A DNA stretch of 50,886 bases from Acidiferrobacterales bacterium (GCA_022340825.1 JAJDNE010000022.1:1-50886); one strand, 5' to 3'; counted from the first letter of the stretch, positions 40,569-49,916 are shown. The notes: generated by a model from the sequence alone, not told the origin. A program made the numbers and translations.

Positions 40569-42302
40569 ATGACGTTAAGCAACATCTTCCCGTTCCTGAG
40601 CTGGTTCAAGTTTGTTTCGAAAGAGTCGATCAAGGCTGATATGGCCGCCGGCATTACCGGCGCGGTCATTGTACTGCCACAGGGCGTAGCCTTTGCCACC
40701 ATCGCCGGCTTGCCACCACAATACGGTCTGTACACGGCCATGGTCACGCCTATCGTCGCCGCCCTGTTCGGTTCGTCCTATCACCTGGTGTCGGGGCCGA
40801 CCACAGCGATCTCCATCGTCGTATTCTCAGCCATCAGTCACTACGCCCAGCCGGGTTCGCAGGAATTCATTTCCATGGCGTTAACGTTAACCTTCCTCGC
40901 CGGTGTCTACCAGTTTGCTTTTGGTGTTGCGCGTATGGGCGCGCTGGTCAACTTTGTTTCACATACCGTGGTCATCGGTTTTACCGCGGGTGCGGCTATT
41001 CTTATTGCCACCAGCCAGATGAAACACATCCTGGGTGTGCATGTTGCCAAGGGCGAGTCGTTTCTGCATACCTGGATACATATTTTCGGCGGCATGCATG
41101 AGATCCAGGTGGTTCTGATGGTCATTGCTGGCGTGACCCTGGGCACCGCGCTGCTGATCAAGAAGGTGTTGCCCAAGGCGCCGAACCTGCTCATCGGTAT
41201 GATTGTCGGCAGCCTGGTGGCACTGGTCCTGGAGAAAGGTACTGGCCTGACGGTTCCGCTGGTGGGCGAGATCCCGGCACACCTTCCGCCGCCATCGCAC
41301 CCGATTTTCTCCATGGCCATGATCAAGCAGCTGGCACCCGAGGCCTTTGCCGTGGCGCTGCTGGGACTGATCGAGGCAGTGTCGATCAGCCGTGCCGTCG
41401 CCACCAAGTCGAACCAGCGCATTAACTCCAGCCAGGAATTCATCGGCCAGGGCCTGTCGAACATGTTCGGCAGTTTCTTCTCAAGCTACGCCGGCAGTGG
41501 TTCCTTTACGCGCTCCGGCATCAACTATGCCGCCGGCGCCAGGACCCCGATGTCGGCAATCTTCGCAGCGGTCTTCCTGATGATGATCGTGCTACTGATT
41601 GCACCGCTCACCGCCTACCTGCCGGTCGCGGCCATGGGTGGCATCATTCTGCTGGTGGCGTACAACCTCATCGATTTTCATCACATCCGCAATACCATCA
41701 AGTTCAGCCGCTCGGAAACAGCGATCCTGGCCACTACGTTTTTTGCCACACTGTTTCTCGAGCTGGAATTCGCCATCTACCTTGGCGTACTGGTGTCGAT
41801 TCTTTTCTTCCTGGCCAGGACCTCGACGCCGAACATTCCGACCTTGTCTATCGACGTCGATGATCCTAGCGGTAAACGCAAGCTGATCAATATCCAGAAG
41901 AAACCGCTCAAGCAGTGTCCGCAGTTGAAGATCATCCGTATCGATATGTCGATCTATTTTGGTTCGATCAACTTCATACAGGAACGCATCGCCAGGATCT
42001 GCGAGAGCGAACGTATTTACCATATTATGATCATCGCAACCGGCGTGAATTTCATCGATCTTGCCGGTGCCGAGGCATTGGTGCAGGAGAACAACCGGCT
42101 GAAGCAGTATGGGGGCGGGTTGTATTTCGTAGGGCTAAAGTCCTCGGTGTATGAATTCGCGGCCAAGACCTGCTTCGTGCAACGAATCGGCAACGCCAAT
42201 TTCTTTGATTCCAAGACCGAGGCGATCCGCTATATCTACCCACGCCTGGACAAGGAAATCTGCAAGACTTGCCAGAGTTTGCTCTTCAAGGAATGTCAGT
42301 AA
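40569..42302 (+). CDS. SulP-family anion transporter with STAS domain
   Basis: Inner-membrane transporter of 577 residues for sulfate, bicarbonate or a similar anion. The N-terminal membrane part has the family signature VLPQGVAFATIAGLPPQYGL near residues 36-55 and VSGPTTAISIVVFSAISHYA, then about twelve segments to about residue 420. SGSFTRSGINYAAGARTPMS is the second conserved block. A cytoplasmic STAS domain (residues about 455-570) ends in Cys residues (EICKTCQSLLFKECQ). The ATG at 40569 is chosen because the upstream 18 codons are not conserved in type and lie in the hairpin region. Substrate is not evident; sulfate would fit a sulfur oxidiser. Confidence 0.88.
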   Translation: MTLSNIFPFLSWFKFVSKESIKADMAAGITGAVIVLPQGVAFATIAGLPPQYGLYTAMVTPIVAALFGSSYHLVSGPTTAISIVVFSAISHYAQPGSQEFISMALTLTFLAGVYQFAFGVARMGALVNFVSHTVVIGFTAGAAILIATSQMKHILGVHVAKGESFLHTWIHIFGGMHEIQVVLMVIAGVTLGTALLIKKVLPKAPNLLIGMIVGSLVALVLEKGTGLTVPLVGEIPAHLPPPSHPIFSMAMIKQLAPEAFAVALLGLIEAVSISRAVATKSNQRINSSQEFIGQGLSNMFGSFFSSYAGSGSFTRSGINYAAGARTPMSAIFAAVFLMMIVLLIAPLTAYLPVAAMGGIILLVAYNLIDFHHIRNTIKFSRSETAILATTFFATLFLELEFAIYLGVLVSILFFLARTSTPNIPTLSIDVDDPSGKRKLINIQKKPLKQCPQLKIIRIDMSIYFGSINFIQERIARICESERIYHIMIIATGVNFIDLAGAEALVQENNRLKQYGGGLYFVGLKSSVYEFAAKTCFVQRIGNANFFDSKTEAIRYIYPRLDKEICKTCQSLLFKECQ

Positions 42303-42362
42303 GGCGACTGTTGCCAATCAGCCTGCCGATGGAAAGCGCCACCGCTCGACCGGCACTTTGGA

Positions 42363-44702
42363 ATGCAGGATACTGACGTCACTATGCGGCTTTTTTCTGG
42401 TATTAACCCGTTTATTTACCTCTTGGCGGTTGTCCTCTGGGCAACCAACGGGACGGTCGTGGCGGCGGATGCCCCGACCGACGATCTGGCGACCATGGTC
42501 GATCAGGTCAGGACCATAGAGCGTGATGTCAGGTGGGGTCGCTATGGTGTCAGCGAGCTGACCGAGGCGAACAAGACCGTCGCTGAGTTCAGGACAAGGG
42601 CGACAGCCTGTGTTACCTCGAACGAGGCGGAACTAGCCAAGGTCAACGCCGCCCTGGCGAAGCTCGGTGAGAAAAAACCCGGTGAGTCAACCGAGGTGGT
42701 CAAGCAGCGCCGGCAAAGGGAAGGCGAGCGTACGGTCATCGAGACCCGAATGGCGGACTGCAACGCACTGGCCCTGCATCTTGCAACGTTGCAGGAGGAA
42801 CTGCAGCAGCAAATTAAACAACGCCTGGAAGCGCGCATGCTGCTCAAGGGGCCGAATATTTTAACGGTCATCGGCCGTACACTGAAAGAACCGGGCGACT
42901 GGCTGGTCGAGAGCGGTCGCTACATAAAGAAACACAGCTGGTTACTCAACCGGGCAACGTTGATTGATATGCTGTGGATGGTCGGTGCGCTGCTCTTCGG
43001 TTTGTTCCTGGGGTTGTGGCTGCGTCGGGTATGGTTGCCCGTGGTCAGCCAGCGGGCATGGTCGAACACCACGGGTGGACGATTTGGCGCGGCAGCGCTT
43101 GCCTCCGGTTTTCATGATGCGCCGTATGTGCTCTCCAGTCTCAGCACGGCCATTAGTCTTGGAGTGTTAACCTATAGCATCGATCCATTACCGCTATTTT
43201 CAGCGCTGGCATACGGGCTAACGCTGTACTTCATCGCCCAGCTGATAATTCGCATCAGCCTCGACCCGGTGCCGCCGGGCCAGCTATTCCTTGATATCCC
43301 GGAACCGGTGGCAAAACCCATGGCCAGGCGCCTACGGACGTTACTAATCATCGTGCTGGTGATCTCGCCGCTGGGTAACACAACTATAGGCCAAAGCCTC
43401 CCGGATTTCGGTCAGTCACTCGCTCACACGATTGTCCGCATTCTTCTGGCTATCAACATCGTCTGGGTGTTGTGGCTGTTTCGTTACTTGCGCGGTGTAA
43501 AACGTCAAGCCTGGTTTCGCAACCTGTTGTCGTTGGTGTTGATCGTGGCAGTGATTGCCGATCTGCTTGGTTACAGCAACCTTTCCGGCTGGATGTTCCG
43601 CTCGGTGTTCGGCTCACTGGTCGCATTTGGCCTTATCATCACGGTAGCGCACTTCTTACGAGATCTGCTCGTTGGCCTGGAGTACGGTGCAACGCCAATG
43701 GGGCGCATGTCGCGTCGTTTCCTGGGGCTGCGCGATACCGGTCAGCACCTCGGTGGAATTTTCTGGGTGCGCATGCTGGTAACGCTGGGGCTGTGGATTC
43801 TGCTCGCGTGGCTGTTCATTCTGATTTGGGACCTGTCTGCCAGTGCGGTGCAGGATATCAAGCATTTCGTGATGGAAGGCTTCCAGATTGGTTCACTCAG
43901 GATAATCCCGTCGCGAGTGTTGCTGGCGGTAGTCTCGCTGGCAGGATTGATTGCCGTCTCCAGCTGGCTCAAGGGACTTGTCAACAAACAGCTGGAGAAA
44001 TCGCCGATGGAGCGCGGCTCGCGCGAGGCGGTAGTTACCGTGTTTGGTTACAGCGGTATGCTAGTTGCGGTGGTGGTGTCACTGGGTGTTGCCGGTATCG
44101 ACTTTGCCAACCTCGCGATCATCGCCGGTGCGTTGTCGGTTGGTATCGGGTTCGGGCTGCAGAACATCGTAAACAACTTTGTTTCGGGCCTGATCCTGCT
44201 AATCGAGCGGCCGGTCAAGACCGGCGACTGGATCGTAGTCGGTGGTACCGAGGGTCACGTCAAGCGCATCCGTATTCGTTCCACCCAGATCGAAACCTTT
44301 GATCGCGCTGATGTTATCGTGCCTAATTCCGAACTTATCGCCAGCCAGGTCACTAACTGGATGTTGCGCGATACCACCGGTCGTGTGCGAGTTCCAGTCG
44401 GCGTTGCCTACGGCAGTGATACGCAAAAGGTCAGGGAGATCCTGGAGCGGATTGCCGGTGAACACCCTGATGTGATCACCAAAAACCCCAAGCTTGTACC
44501 AGTCGTGCTATTCATGGATTTTGGTAACAGCTCGCTAAACTTTGAGCTGCGTGTCTATATTCGCAACATTGATCATCGCCTGCAGGTCAAGTCGGACATC
44601 AACTTTGCCATCGACACCGCCTTCAGAGAGGCCGGTATCGAGATCCCGTTCCCGCAGCAGGATCTGCATGTCAAAAACTGGCCCGGGTTACCAAAAGCGT
44701 AG
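42363..44702 (+). CDS. Large mechanosensitive channel of the MscS/MscK type
   Basis: 779-residue inner-membrane channel that should open when the membrane is stretched. It has a signal-like hydrophobic N-terminus, a periplasmic coiled-coil region at about 40-165, about eleven membrane segments from 195 to 610, the pore helix and gate region LSVGIGFGLQNIVNNFVSGL, and the cytoplasmic beta domain beginning LIERPVKTGDWIVVGGTEG with STQIETFDRADVIVPNS. It is intermediate in size between MscS and MscK. The ATG at 42384 (MRLFSGINPF) is an alternative start; neither has a strong ribosome binding site. It is 60 nt after sulP on the same strand. Confidence 0.9.
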   Translation: MQDTDVTMRLFSGINPFIYLLAVVLWATNGTVVAADAPTDDLATMVDQVRTIERDVRWGRYGVSELTEANKTVAEFRTRATACVTSNEAELAKVNAALAKLGEKKPGESTEVVKQRRQREGERTVIETRMADCNALALHLATLQEELQQQIKQRLEARMLLKGPNILTVIGRTLKEPGDWLVESGRYIKKHSWLLNRATLIDMLWMVGALLFGLFLGLWLRRVWLPVVSQRAWSNTTGGRFGAAALASGFHDAPYVLSSLSTAISLGVLTYSIDPLPLFSALAYGLTLYFIAQLIIRISLDPVPPGQLFLDIPEPVAKPMARRLRTLLIIVLVISPLGNTTIGQSLPDFGQSLAHTIVRILLAINIVWVLWLFRYLRGVKRQAWFRNLLSLVLIVAVIADLLGYSNLSGWMFRSVFGSLVAFGLIITVAHFLRDLLVGLEYGATPMGRMSRRFLGLRDTGQHLGGIFWVRMLVTLGLWILLAWLFILIWDLSASAVQDIKHFVMEGFQIGSLRIIPSRVLLAVVSLAGLIAVSSWLKGLVNKQLEKSPMERGSREAVVTVFGYSGMLVAVVVSLGVAGIDFANLAIIAGALSVGIGFGLQNIVNNFVSGLILLIERPVKTGDWIVVGGTEGHVKRIRIRSTQIETFDRADVIVPNSELIASQVTNWMLRDTTGRVRVPVGVAYGSDTQKVREILERIAGEHPDVITKNPKLVPVVLFMDFGNSSLNFELRVYIRNIDHRLQVKSDINFAIDTAFREAGIEIPFPQQDLHVKNWPGLPKA

Positions 44703-44727
44703 TTCCGTTCGGACAGCGTACCGAATT

Positions 44728-44820
44728 CTAGTTATTCAGATTCAGTTGCGATAACAGCGAATCGGTAGCAGATAGATCGGATCCATTTTCATTATTTGCA
44801 GCACCTTGGGCTCTCGTCAT
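44728..44820 (-). CDS. Candidate small protein (30 aa), unknown
   Basis: A 31-codon minus-strand frame in the 179-nt gap between the MscS-type gene and ldtD. It begins MTRAQGAANNENG and ends with a leucine/asparagine-rich stretch (SLLSQLNLNN). GAGGGGA lies 5 nt upstream of the ATG, better than most ribosome binding sites in this window. It is acidic to neutral with no membrane segment. It is divergent from ldtD, and its promoter would have to overlap the ldtD promoter. It may be chance; nothing but the start signal supports it. Confidence 0.33.
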   Translation of the reverse strand: MTRAQGAANNENGSDLSATDSLLSQLNLNN

Positions 44821-44881
44821 AGAAATCCCCTCATTACGCCCTTACATAACTTATAATCAAACCCATCTCCTGAAACGAATT

Positions 44882-46555
44882 GTGACCCCGTTGGCCCGGC
44901 GAGCTATTAACACACACCTGACAAACCGACTTGATGGCAGCTGGCGATTGCGTATAAGCAGGTTTGCCTGCGTTGTGGTGTTGCTGTTTGGGCTGATGGT
45001 TCCACTGGTTCAGGCGGATAACGGTACTGCCGATTTGGCCGACGTATTGCGGGTCAAACTAAGCGTTACCGAGCAATCCCTGGAATGGAAGCCACTGGAT
45101 TGGCCGAGACTGCAGAAATTCTATTCGCCCCGGAACTATCGGCCGGTATGGATCGATGAGCAAGAACCCAACCGACGAGCCGAGCTATGGCGCGATACAT
45201 TGCGGCAGGCCGGGGTCGAGGGCCTCGATCCCGAGGATTATCACCTGTCAGCGATTGAACGCCATTGGGTGGGAACCAGCAAGGCCAACCTCGCTCTGCT
45301 GGAGCTTCTGTTAACCGATGCATTTATCCGATACAGCGTGGATGTGCGGGCGGGCCGACTCTCGCCGGAAGAGGTGGACCCGGACTGGCATATTGAACCG
45401 GCAGCGGTTGATAGCCTGCCGTTAGCGTGGTTAACGCTGGCGGCGGAAGACTTTGCCAATGCTGTTAGCACGTTGCCACCACCGCAGGTAGGTTACCGTC
45501 GCTTGCGTGCTGCACTGGCCCGCTACCGGCAATTGCAGGAAGACGGTGGTTGGCCGATTCTGCCGCCGGGCCCCGACCTCAGAAGCGGCGATCGACATCG
45601 GCAGGTTGGCGTACTCAGAATTCGCTTGATGGCGGAAGACGATCTGTTAACACGATCGATTGACGACATCTACCGCTTCGATGTGCAAATGAGTGAGGCG
45701 GTAAAACGCTTCCAGGTCCGGCACGGACTCGAAGCCGATGGCGTAGTCGGCTCGGCAACCCGTGCTGCCATGAACGTCCCGGTCTCCAGCCGGATCGAGC
45801 AAATCAGGACGAACATGGGGCGTTGGCGCTGGTTGCCCAGGAAGATGGGCGATCGCTACATAATGGTGAATACCGCGAATTATCGACTGGAAGCAATCGA
45901 GAACGAACAACCTGTTTTATCCCTGCGCGTGATCACCGGGGAGAAAGAAAAGGCGACACCGGTATTGGCAGCCAATCTTACCGTAGTGCAGTTCAATCCT
46001 TACTGGGTAGTGCCAACGCAAATTGCGGCGGAAGAATTGCTTCCTGCTCAGCAGAGAGACCCCGGCTACTTTGCCGCAAAGGGTTACCACGTGTTCGACA
46101 AGTGGGGCGAAGACGCGACGGAATTAAATCCGAAAAGCATCAATTGGTCGGACTATAACAAGGACAATTTTCCGTACAAAATTCGCCAGGACCCCGGCCC
46201 CCTGAATGCACTGGGCCGGATGAAGTTCATTTTCCAGAATGACTTCGCAATCTACCTGCACGATACGCCTCATCGCCGATTGTTTAACGAGAAATCGCGG
46301 GCGTTTAGCCACGGTTGTGTCCGCGTGGAAAACCCGACCGAACTTGCGCTGTATTTGCTAAACGGCGATGAACAATGGACCCGGGAAACCGTTGATGAAG
46401 CAATCGCCTCGGGGGAGACAGTGGATGCGCGATTGCCGGCTCCAGAACCGATTTACCTCGTCTACTTGACTGCCTGGGTGGGCGACATAGACCAGGTGAA
46501 TTTCCGCGAGGATGTCTATGAAAAGGACCAGAGAATGACAAAAGAGAAACATTAA
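44882..46555 (+). CDS. ldtD: L,D-transpeptidase LdtD/YcbB-like
   Basis: Periplasmic enzyme that makes meso-DAP to meso-DAP (3-3) cross-links in peptidoglycan, 557 residues. It has a signal/anchor segment at about residues 27-45, an YcbB-type scaffold, a peptidoglycan-binding domain (VKRFQVRHGLEADGVVGSAT, near 280-300), and the YkuD catalytic domain with FSHGCVRVENP and nucleophile Cys479. The start is a GTG at 44882; TATAAT at 44852-44857 could be the -10 of its promoter, with no good -35 and no clear ribosome binding site. mepK follows at 46695, so synthesis and cleavage of 3-3 cross-links are encoded side by side. Confidence 0.9.
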   Translation: MTPLARRAINTHLTNRLDGSWRLRISRFACVVVLLFGLMVPLVQADNGTADLADVLRVKLSVTEQSLEWKPLDWPRLQKFYSPRNYRPVWIDEQEPNRRAELWRDTLRQAGVEGLDPEDYHLSAIERHWVGTSKANLALLELLLTDAFIRYSVDVRAGRLSPEEVDPDWHIEPAAVDSLPLAWLTLAAEDFANAVSTLPPPQVGYRRLRAALARYRQLQEDGGWPILPPGPDLRSGDRHRQVGVLRIRLMAEDDLLTRSIDDIYRFDVQMSEAVKRFQVRHGLEADGVVGSATRAAMNVPVSSRIEQIRTNMGRWRWLPRKMGDRYIMVNTANYRLEAIENEQPVLSLRVITGEKEKATPVLAANLTVVQFNPYWVVPTQIAAEELLPAQQRDPGYFAAKGYHVFDKWGEDATELNPKSINWSDYNKDNFPYKIRQDPGPLNALGRMKFIFQNDFAIYLHDTPHRRLFNEKSRAFSHGCVRVENPTELALYLLNGDEQWTRETVDEAIASGETVDARLPAPEPIYLVYLTAWVGDIDQVNFREDVYEKDQRMTKEKH

Positions 46556-46632
46556 TGAGGGGAAACTTGTAATTGCCTGATTTGCCCTCAAATTTAAAGG
46601 TATTGCAGGGCTAAAAACGATATCCCCTGAGC

Positions 46633-46641
46633 TGCTATAAT
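46633..46641 (+). promoter_or_regulatory. Extended -10 promoter for mepK
   Basis: TGCTATAAT: a perfect TATAAT (46636-46641) with the TGn extension just upstream, 53 nt before the mepK ATG. No -35 is needed for extended -10 promoters and none is obvious. Found by eye. Confidence 0.5.
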
Positions 46642-46694
46642 TGAATTGTTAGTACCAGTTAGCGCTTTACAGGTTTAACGAAGGTAGAGAAACA

Positions 46695-47228
46695 ATGACG
46701 ACCCGCCGCGATTTTCTGAAATACACCGCTGCTACGGCAGCCACTGTCATCGCCCCCGCGGCGCTGGCCAAGCGTGCTCCGGTGGGCGAGCGTGCGATCA
46801 AGTTCTATAACCTTCATACCGGTGAACACCTGAGCGCCACCTACTGGGTGGACGGCGTCTATGTTCCCGATGAAATGGTGGCAATTAACCGTGTACTACG
46901 CGACTTCCGCACAGGCGATGTAGCGAAAATGGACCCGCAGTTATTTGACCTGTTGTATGTACTGCAACAAAAAGTGGAAAAGCAGGGTGCGTTTCACGTG
47001 ATCTCTGGTTACCGGTCACCGAAGACCAATGCCAGTCTGAGTAGCCACAGCAATGGTGTTGCCAAGCACAGTCTGCACATGCGCGGTAAGGCAATCGATA
47101 TCCGTTTGCCCGGTGTTGAGCTGAAGCATCTGCGCCAGGCGGCATTGACGATGCATGCCGGTGGTGTTGGTTATTACCCGCGTTCCAACTTTGTCCACGT
47201 GGATACCGGTCGCCCCCGTTTCTGGTAG
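46695..47228 (+). CDS. mepK: Tat-exported murein endopeptidase MepK/YcbK (DUF882)
   Basis: 177-residue periplasmic metallo-endopeptidase of the M15/DUF882 family. E. coli YcbK (MepK) cleaves the 3-3 cross-links that L,D-transpeptidases make. The N-terminus is a Tat signal (TTRRDFLKYTAATAATVIAP). The catalytic region is FHVISGYRSPKTNASL, KHSLHMRGKAIDIRL with the His/Asp metal ligands, and VHVDTGRPRFW at the end. GAAGG precedes the ATG. It is 139 nt after ldtD and appears to have its own extended -10 promoter. The pairing with ldtD matches the ycbB-ycbK order of E. coli. Confidence 0.92.
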   Translation: MTTRRDFLKYTAATAATVIAPAALAKRAPVGERAIKFYNLHTGEHLSATYWVDGVYVPDEMVAINRVLRDFRTGDVAKMDPQLFDLLYVLQQKVEKQGAFHVISGYRSPKTNASLSSHSNGVAKHSLHMRGKAIDIRLPGVELKHLRQAALTMHAGGVGYYPRSNFVHVDTGRPRFW

Positions 47229-47252
47229 ATCCGCCCGCTGGGCTTAGCGGTA

Positions 47253-47507
47253 TCAATCCATATCGGCTCGTTGCTCCGCCTTCTTTACGCGGACCTTGCT
47301 GCCATCTACTTCCTTGCCATTCAGGTTCTTCATCGCTGCCTTGGCTTCGCCCACCTTCGGCATCTCGACGAAACCAAAGCCCTTCGAGCTACTGGTCTCC
47401 CTGTCTTTCACAATGGTACAGAACTGCACAGTGCCGTAAGCCTCGAATAAATTCTTAATCGTTGCTTCGGTAGTTGAGCGATCGAGATTGCGTATCAGCA
47501 GTTTCAT
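47253..47507 (-). CDS. Single-RRM RNA-binding protein
   Basis: 84-residue protein consisting of one RNA recognition motif and a short basic tail. RNP2 is KLLIRNL at residues 2-8 and RNP1 is KGFGFVEM at about 42-49, with both aromatic positions filled. Such stand-alone RRM proteins occur in cyanobacteria and some proteobacteria, where they bind RNA and may respond to cold; the role here is unknown. It is convergent with mepK (24 nt between stops) and divergent from the exonuclease gene. Confidence 0.92.
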   Translation of the reverse strand: MKLLIRNLDRSTTEATIKNLFEAYGTVQFCTIVKDRETSSSKGFGFVEMPKVGEAKAAMKNLNGKEVDGSKVRVKKAEQRADMD

Positions 47508-47617
47508 GGTGTCACCGTGTTATTATCCATTCCGGGATTGGCGGTGGTTCGTCACCAGGATGCAAAGACAGTTCTTGGTCTACGAACCGTTCCCGATTGT
47601 TCTCATTTGTGATCAAT

Positions 47618-48259
47618 ATGGCAAGAAATATCAGAAGGCGAGCCGATACGGTGGTGGTGCTGGATTTCGAAACCACGGGATTGTCACCCCATAGTGGCGA
47701 CCGCGCGATCGAAATTGGCGCAGTTCGCATTGAGCAAGGGCGGATTACCGACCGCTTTACGGGCCTGATGAATCCGGGTATGCGTATCAATTCGTTTATC
47801 GAGCGCTACACCGGTATTACCAACGCAATGCTGCGTGACGCGCCACCCTGTGAGCAGGTAATGCGTCAGTTCGCCGACTTTGTCGAGGACTATGACATGG
47901 TCGCGCACAATGCCTCTTTTGATAGCCGCTTCCTGACATCTGAATTGCGTCGTGTCGGCCGCGAGAGCCCGGGTGAGTTTGCATGTTCGATGCTGGCGTC
48001 TCGGCGCTTGTACCAGGATGCTCCCAATCACAAGTTGGGTACACTGGTCCGGTTTCATCAACTCCCGAATGACGGCACCTTTCACCGGGCGCTGGCGGAT
48101 GCCGATATGACTACCCATCTCTGGCTGAAAATGCTTACCGACATCGAAGAAGCATACCAGCTGGAGCAGATACCCTTTTTCCTGATGCAGGAAATCTCGC
48201 ATACTCCCAAGGCGATGATAGATCGTTTCCTGAAAAGCTGGCGGGCAAAGCACGGCTAA
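47618..48259 (+). CDS. DnaQ-like 3'-5' exonuclease
   Basis: 213-residue DEDDh exonuclease related to the epsilon proofreading subunit of DNA polymerase III. Exo I is VLDFETTGLSPHSGDRAIEI near residues 14-33, Exo II is MVAHNASFDSRFL, and Exo III is HRALADADMTTHLW. It lacks the C-terminal polymerase-binding tail of true DnaQ and so may work in repair or RNA turnover. The start MARNIRRRADTVVVLDFETT (ATG 47618) is chosen because family members begin just before Exo I; a GTG three codons earlier is also possible. No ribosome binding site is clear. Confidence 0.86.
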   Translation: MARNIRRRADTVVVLDFETTGLSPHSGDRAIEIGAVRIEQGRITDRFTGLMNPGMRINSFIERYTGITNAMLRDAPPCEQVMRQFADFVEDYDMVAHNASFDSRFLTSELRRVGRESPGEFACSMLASRRLYQDAPNHKLGTLVRFHQLPNDGTFHRALADADMTTHLWLKMLTDIEEAYQLEQIPFFLMQEISHTPKAMIDRFLKSWRAKHG

Positions 48260-48375
48260 GATGTTGTGTTTCACCCCTGTTAAAGGCTTGTGTAAATCCC
48301 GGGTATTGTCCTGATTCCTCCGGCAGATGTCCGTGGTATTGTTGTTCCCCCTGAAAATCAAAAAGGAAGCATACT

Positions 48376-49347
48376 ATGCAACACTCATTGCGCAGGTTTG
48401 TTGTTAGTATTTTCATTATTGTACTCCCTGGCTTGTTTCTGAATGCATCGGCCGTAGCCGAACGCGAACCTGTTCGTATCATACTGGGCACCGCCACCAA
48501 GGGCGGCGGTTTTCAACTCTTTGGCCAACACCTTGCCGAGACACTCAACGCAACCGATAGCACATTGAAGGTCGAGGCTATCGCCACCCGCGGCAGCAAG
48601 GAGAATCTGCCGTTCCTGGAAGAAGGCAAGATCGATATGGGCCAGGTAGAAGGCAACGCCGCACGTCAGGCGCTGGAGGGAATCGGGCGGCCAACCGCCA
48701 ATCTGAAAGTGCTATCGGTGATGTATCCCAACCCCGGCATGTTCGTCGTGCGTGCGGACTCGCCGTACAAGACTATTAACGATTTAAAGGGCAAACCTGT
48801 CGCCTTCGGTACCAAGGCATCGGGTCTTCGTATCCTGGCGCGAGACGTACTCGACGGTCTCAACATGAAACCGGATCAGGATTTCCAGCAAATCATTCTC
48901 GACAAGGCAGGGGATGGTCCGCGCATGGTGCTGGACAGGAAAGCTGACGCATTGTGGGGTGCGGGTATCGGTTGGCCCGGCTTTGTAAAGGTGGCCAAGG
49001 GTCCTGCAGGAGCGCGGTTTATCGCACCGTCTGCCGATGAGATCAGGAAAATTCTTAAAAAACACCCGCATCTTAAAATCATGTCAGTACCGGCCGGGAC
49101 TTACGTCGGGCAGGCCGAATCGATCGATTCGGTCGGGTTGTGGTCGCTGATCCTGGCGCGGCCAGACATGCCCAATGACGTTGCCTATCGTATAGCGCGC
49201 GCCATCCACAAGGGAGAAGGGACACTGGCCGCGGGGCTGAAGCAGGGTGCCTATACAACGGCTGCGAATACCGTGGCCCAGGTTCCGCCCGCGCGCCTGC
49301 ACCCGGGCGTCGCGCGGTATTATCGCGAGGTGGGCCTGTTAAAGTAG
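48376..49347 (+). CDS. TAXI-family TRAP transporter solute-binding protein
   Basis: Periplasmic binding protein of 323 residues with a signal peptide ([19 protein letters not shown]). The mature part begins [20 protein letters not shown] and contains the TAXI-type pattern [20 protein letters not shown] and [14 protein letters not shown], then [27 protein letters not shown] precedes the ATG. Relatives bind glutamate, succinate or other acids for TRAP uptake. No TRAP membrane subunits are near, so it is an orphan in this window; its ligand is unknown. Confidence 0.87.
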   Translation: MQHSLRRFVVSIFIIVLPGLFLNASAVAEREPVRIILGTATKGGGFQLFGQHLAETLNATDSTLKVEAIATRGSKENLPFLEEGKIDMGQVEGNAARQALEGIGRPTANLKVLSVMYPNPGMFVVRADSPYKTINDLKGKPVAFGTKASGLRILARDVLDGLNMKPDQDFQQIILDKAGDGPRMVLDRKADALWGAGIGWPGFVKVAKGPAGARFIAPSADEIRKILKKHPHLKIMSVPAGTYVGQAESIDSVGLWSLILARPDMPNDVAYRIARAIHKGEGTLAAGLKQGAYTTAANTVAQVPPARLHPGVARYYREVGLLK

Positions 49348-49399
49348 TAGACTAAACAAAGGTGAAAATACCGAACTGTTTTTACCAAAGGAGCACGCT

Positions 49400-49852
49400 A
49401 TGTTTAAAGAATTCAAGGAATTTGCCATGCGCGGCAACGTGGTGGATATGGCCGTTGGTATTATTATCGGTGGCGCATTCGGTACCATCGTCAAGAGTCT
49501 CGTATCCGATGTAATGATGCCTCCCATAGGTTTGTTGTTGGGGGGCGTTGACTTCTCAGATCTGTTTCTAACGCTCAAGGAAGGTACTGTTGCCGGACCG
49601 TATGCGACGCTGGCGGCGGCACAAGCTGCAGGTGCTGTCACTGTCAGCTATGGCGTCTTCATGAATGCAGTCATCAGTTTCCTGATTGTCGCGTTCGCTG
49701 TTTTCTTGCTGATCAAAGGCATAAACAAATTACAGCGTGAGACCGAGGCGCCGGAGGAAGCACCGACCACCAAGGAATGTCCTTACTGTTTTTCCAAAAT
49801 CGCGATAAAGGCCACTCGTTGCCCGAACTGTACGTCGGAGTTGAGCGGATAG
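49400..49852 (+). CDS. mscL: Large-conductance mechanosensitive channel MscL with zinc ribbon
   Basis: Stretch-activated safety valve of the inner membrane, 150 residues. The N-terminal amphipathic helix and TM1 are [20 protein letters not shown], with the gate [20 protein letters not shown] following. The loop is [12 protein letters not shown], and TM2 is [20 protein letters not shown]. The cytoplasmic tail ends in a four-cysteine ribbon, Cys127/130/141/144 (C-x2-C-x10-C-x2-C), which E. coli MscL lacks but some proteobacterial MscL have. AGGAG sits 7 nt before the ATG. A hairpin terminator follows at 49891. Confidence 0.95.
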   Translation: MFKEFKEFAMRGNVVDMAVGIIIGGAFGTIVKSLVSDVMMPPIGLLLGGVDFSDLFLTLKEGTVAGPYATLAAAQAAGAVTVSYGVFMNAVISFLIVAFAVFLLIKGINKLQRETEAPEEAPTTKECPYCFSKIAIKATRCPNCTSELSG

Positions 49853-49890
49853 AAGCTGTCTGATACTCACCGATATCGATAGATCCTGCC

Positions 49891-49916
49891 AGCGCGGCAT
49901 CGTCTGCCGCGCTTTG
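49891..49916 (+). terminator. Intrinsic terminator after mscL
   Basis: Nine-bp stem AGCGCGGCA/TGCCGCGCT with loop TCGTC, followed by a short T run (TTTGCT). The stem is strong, the tail weak; it lies 38 nt after the mscL stop. Confidence 0.65.
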
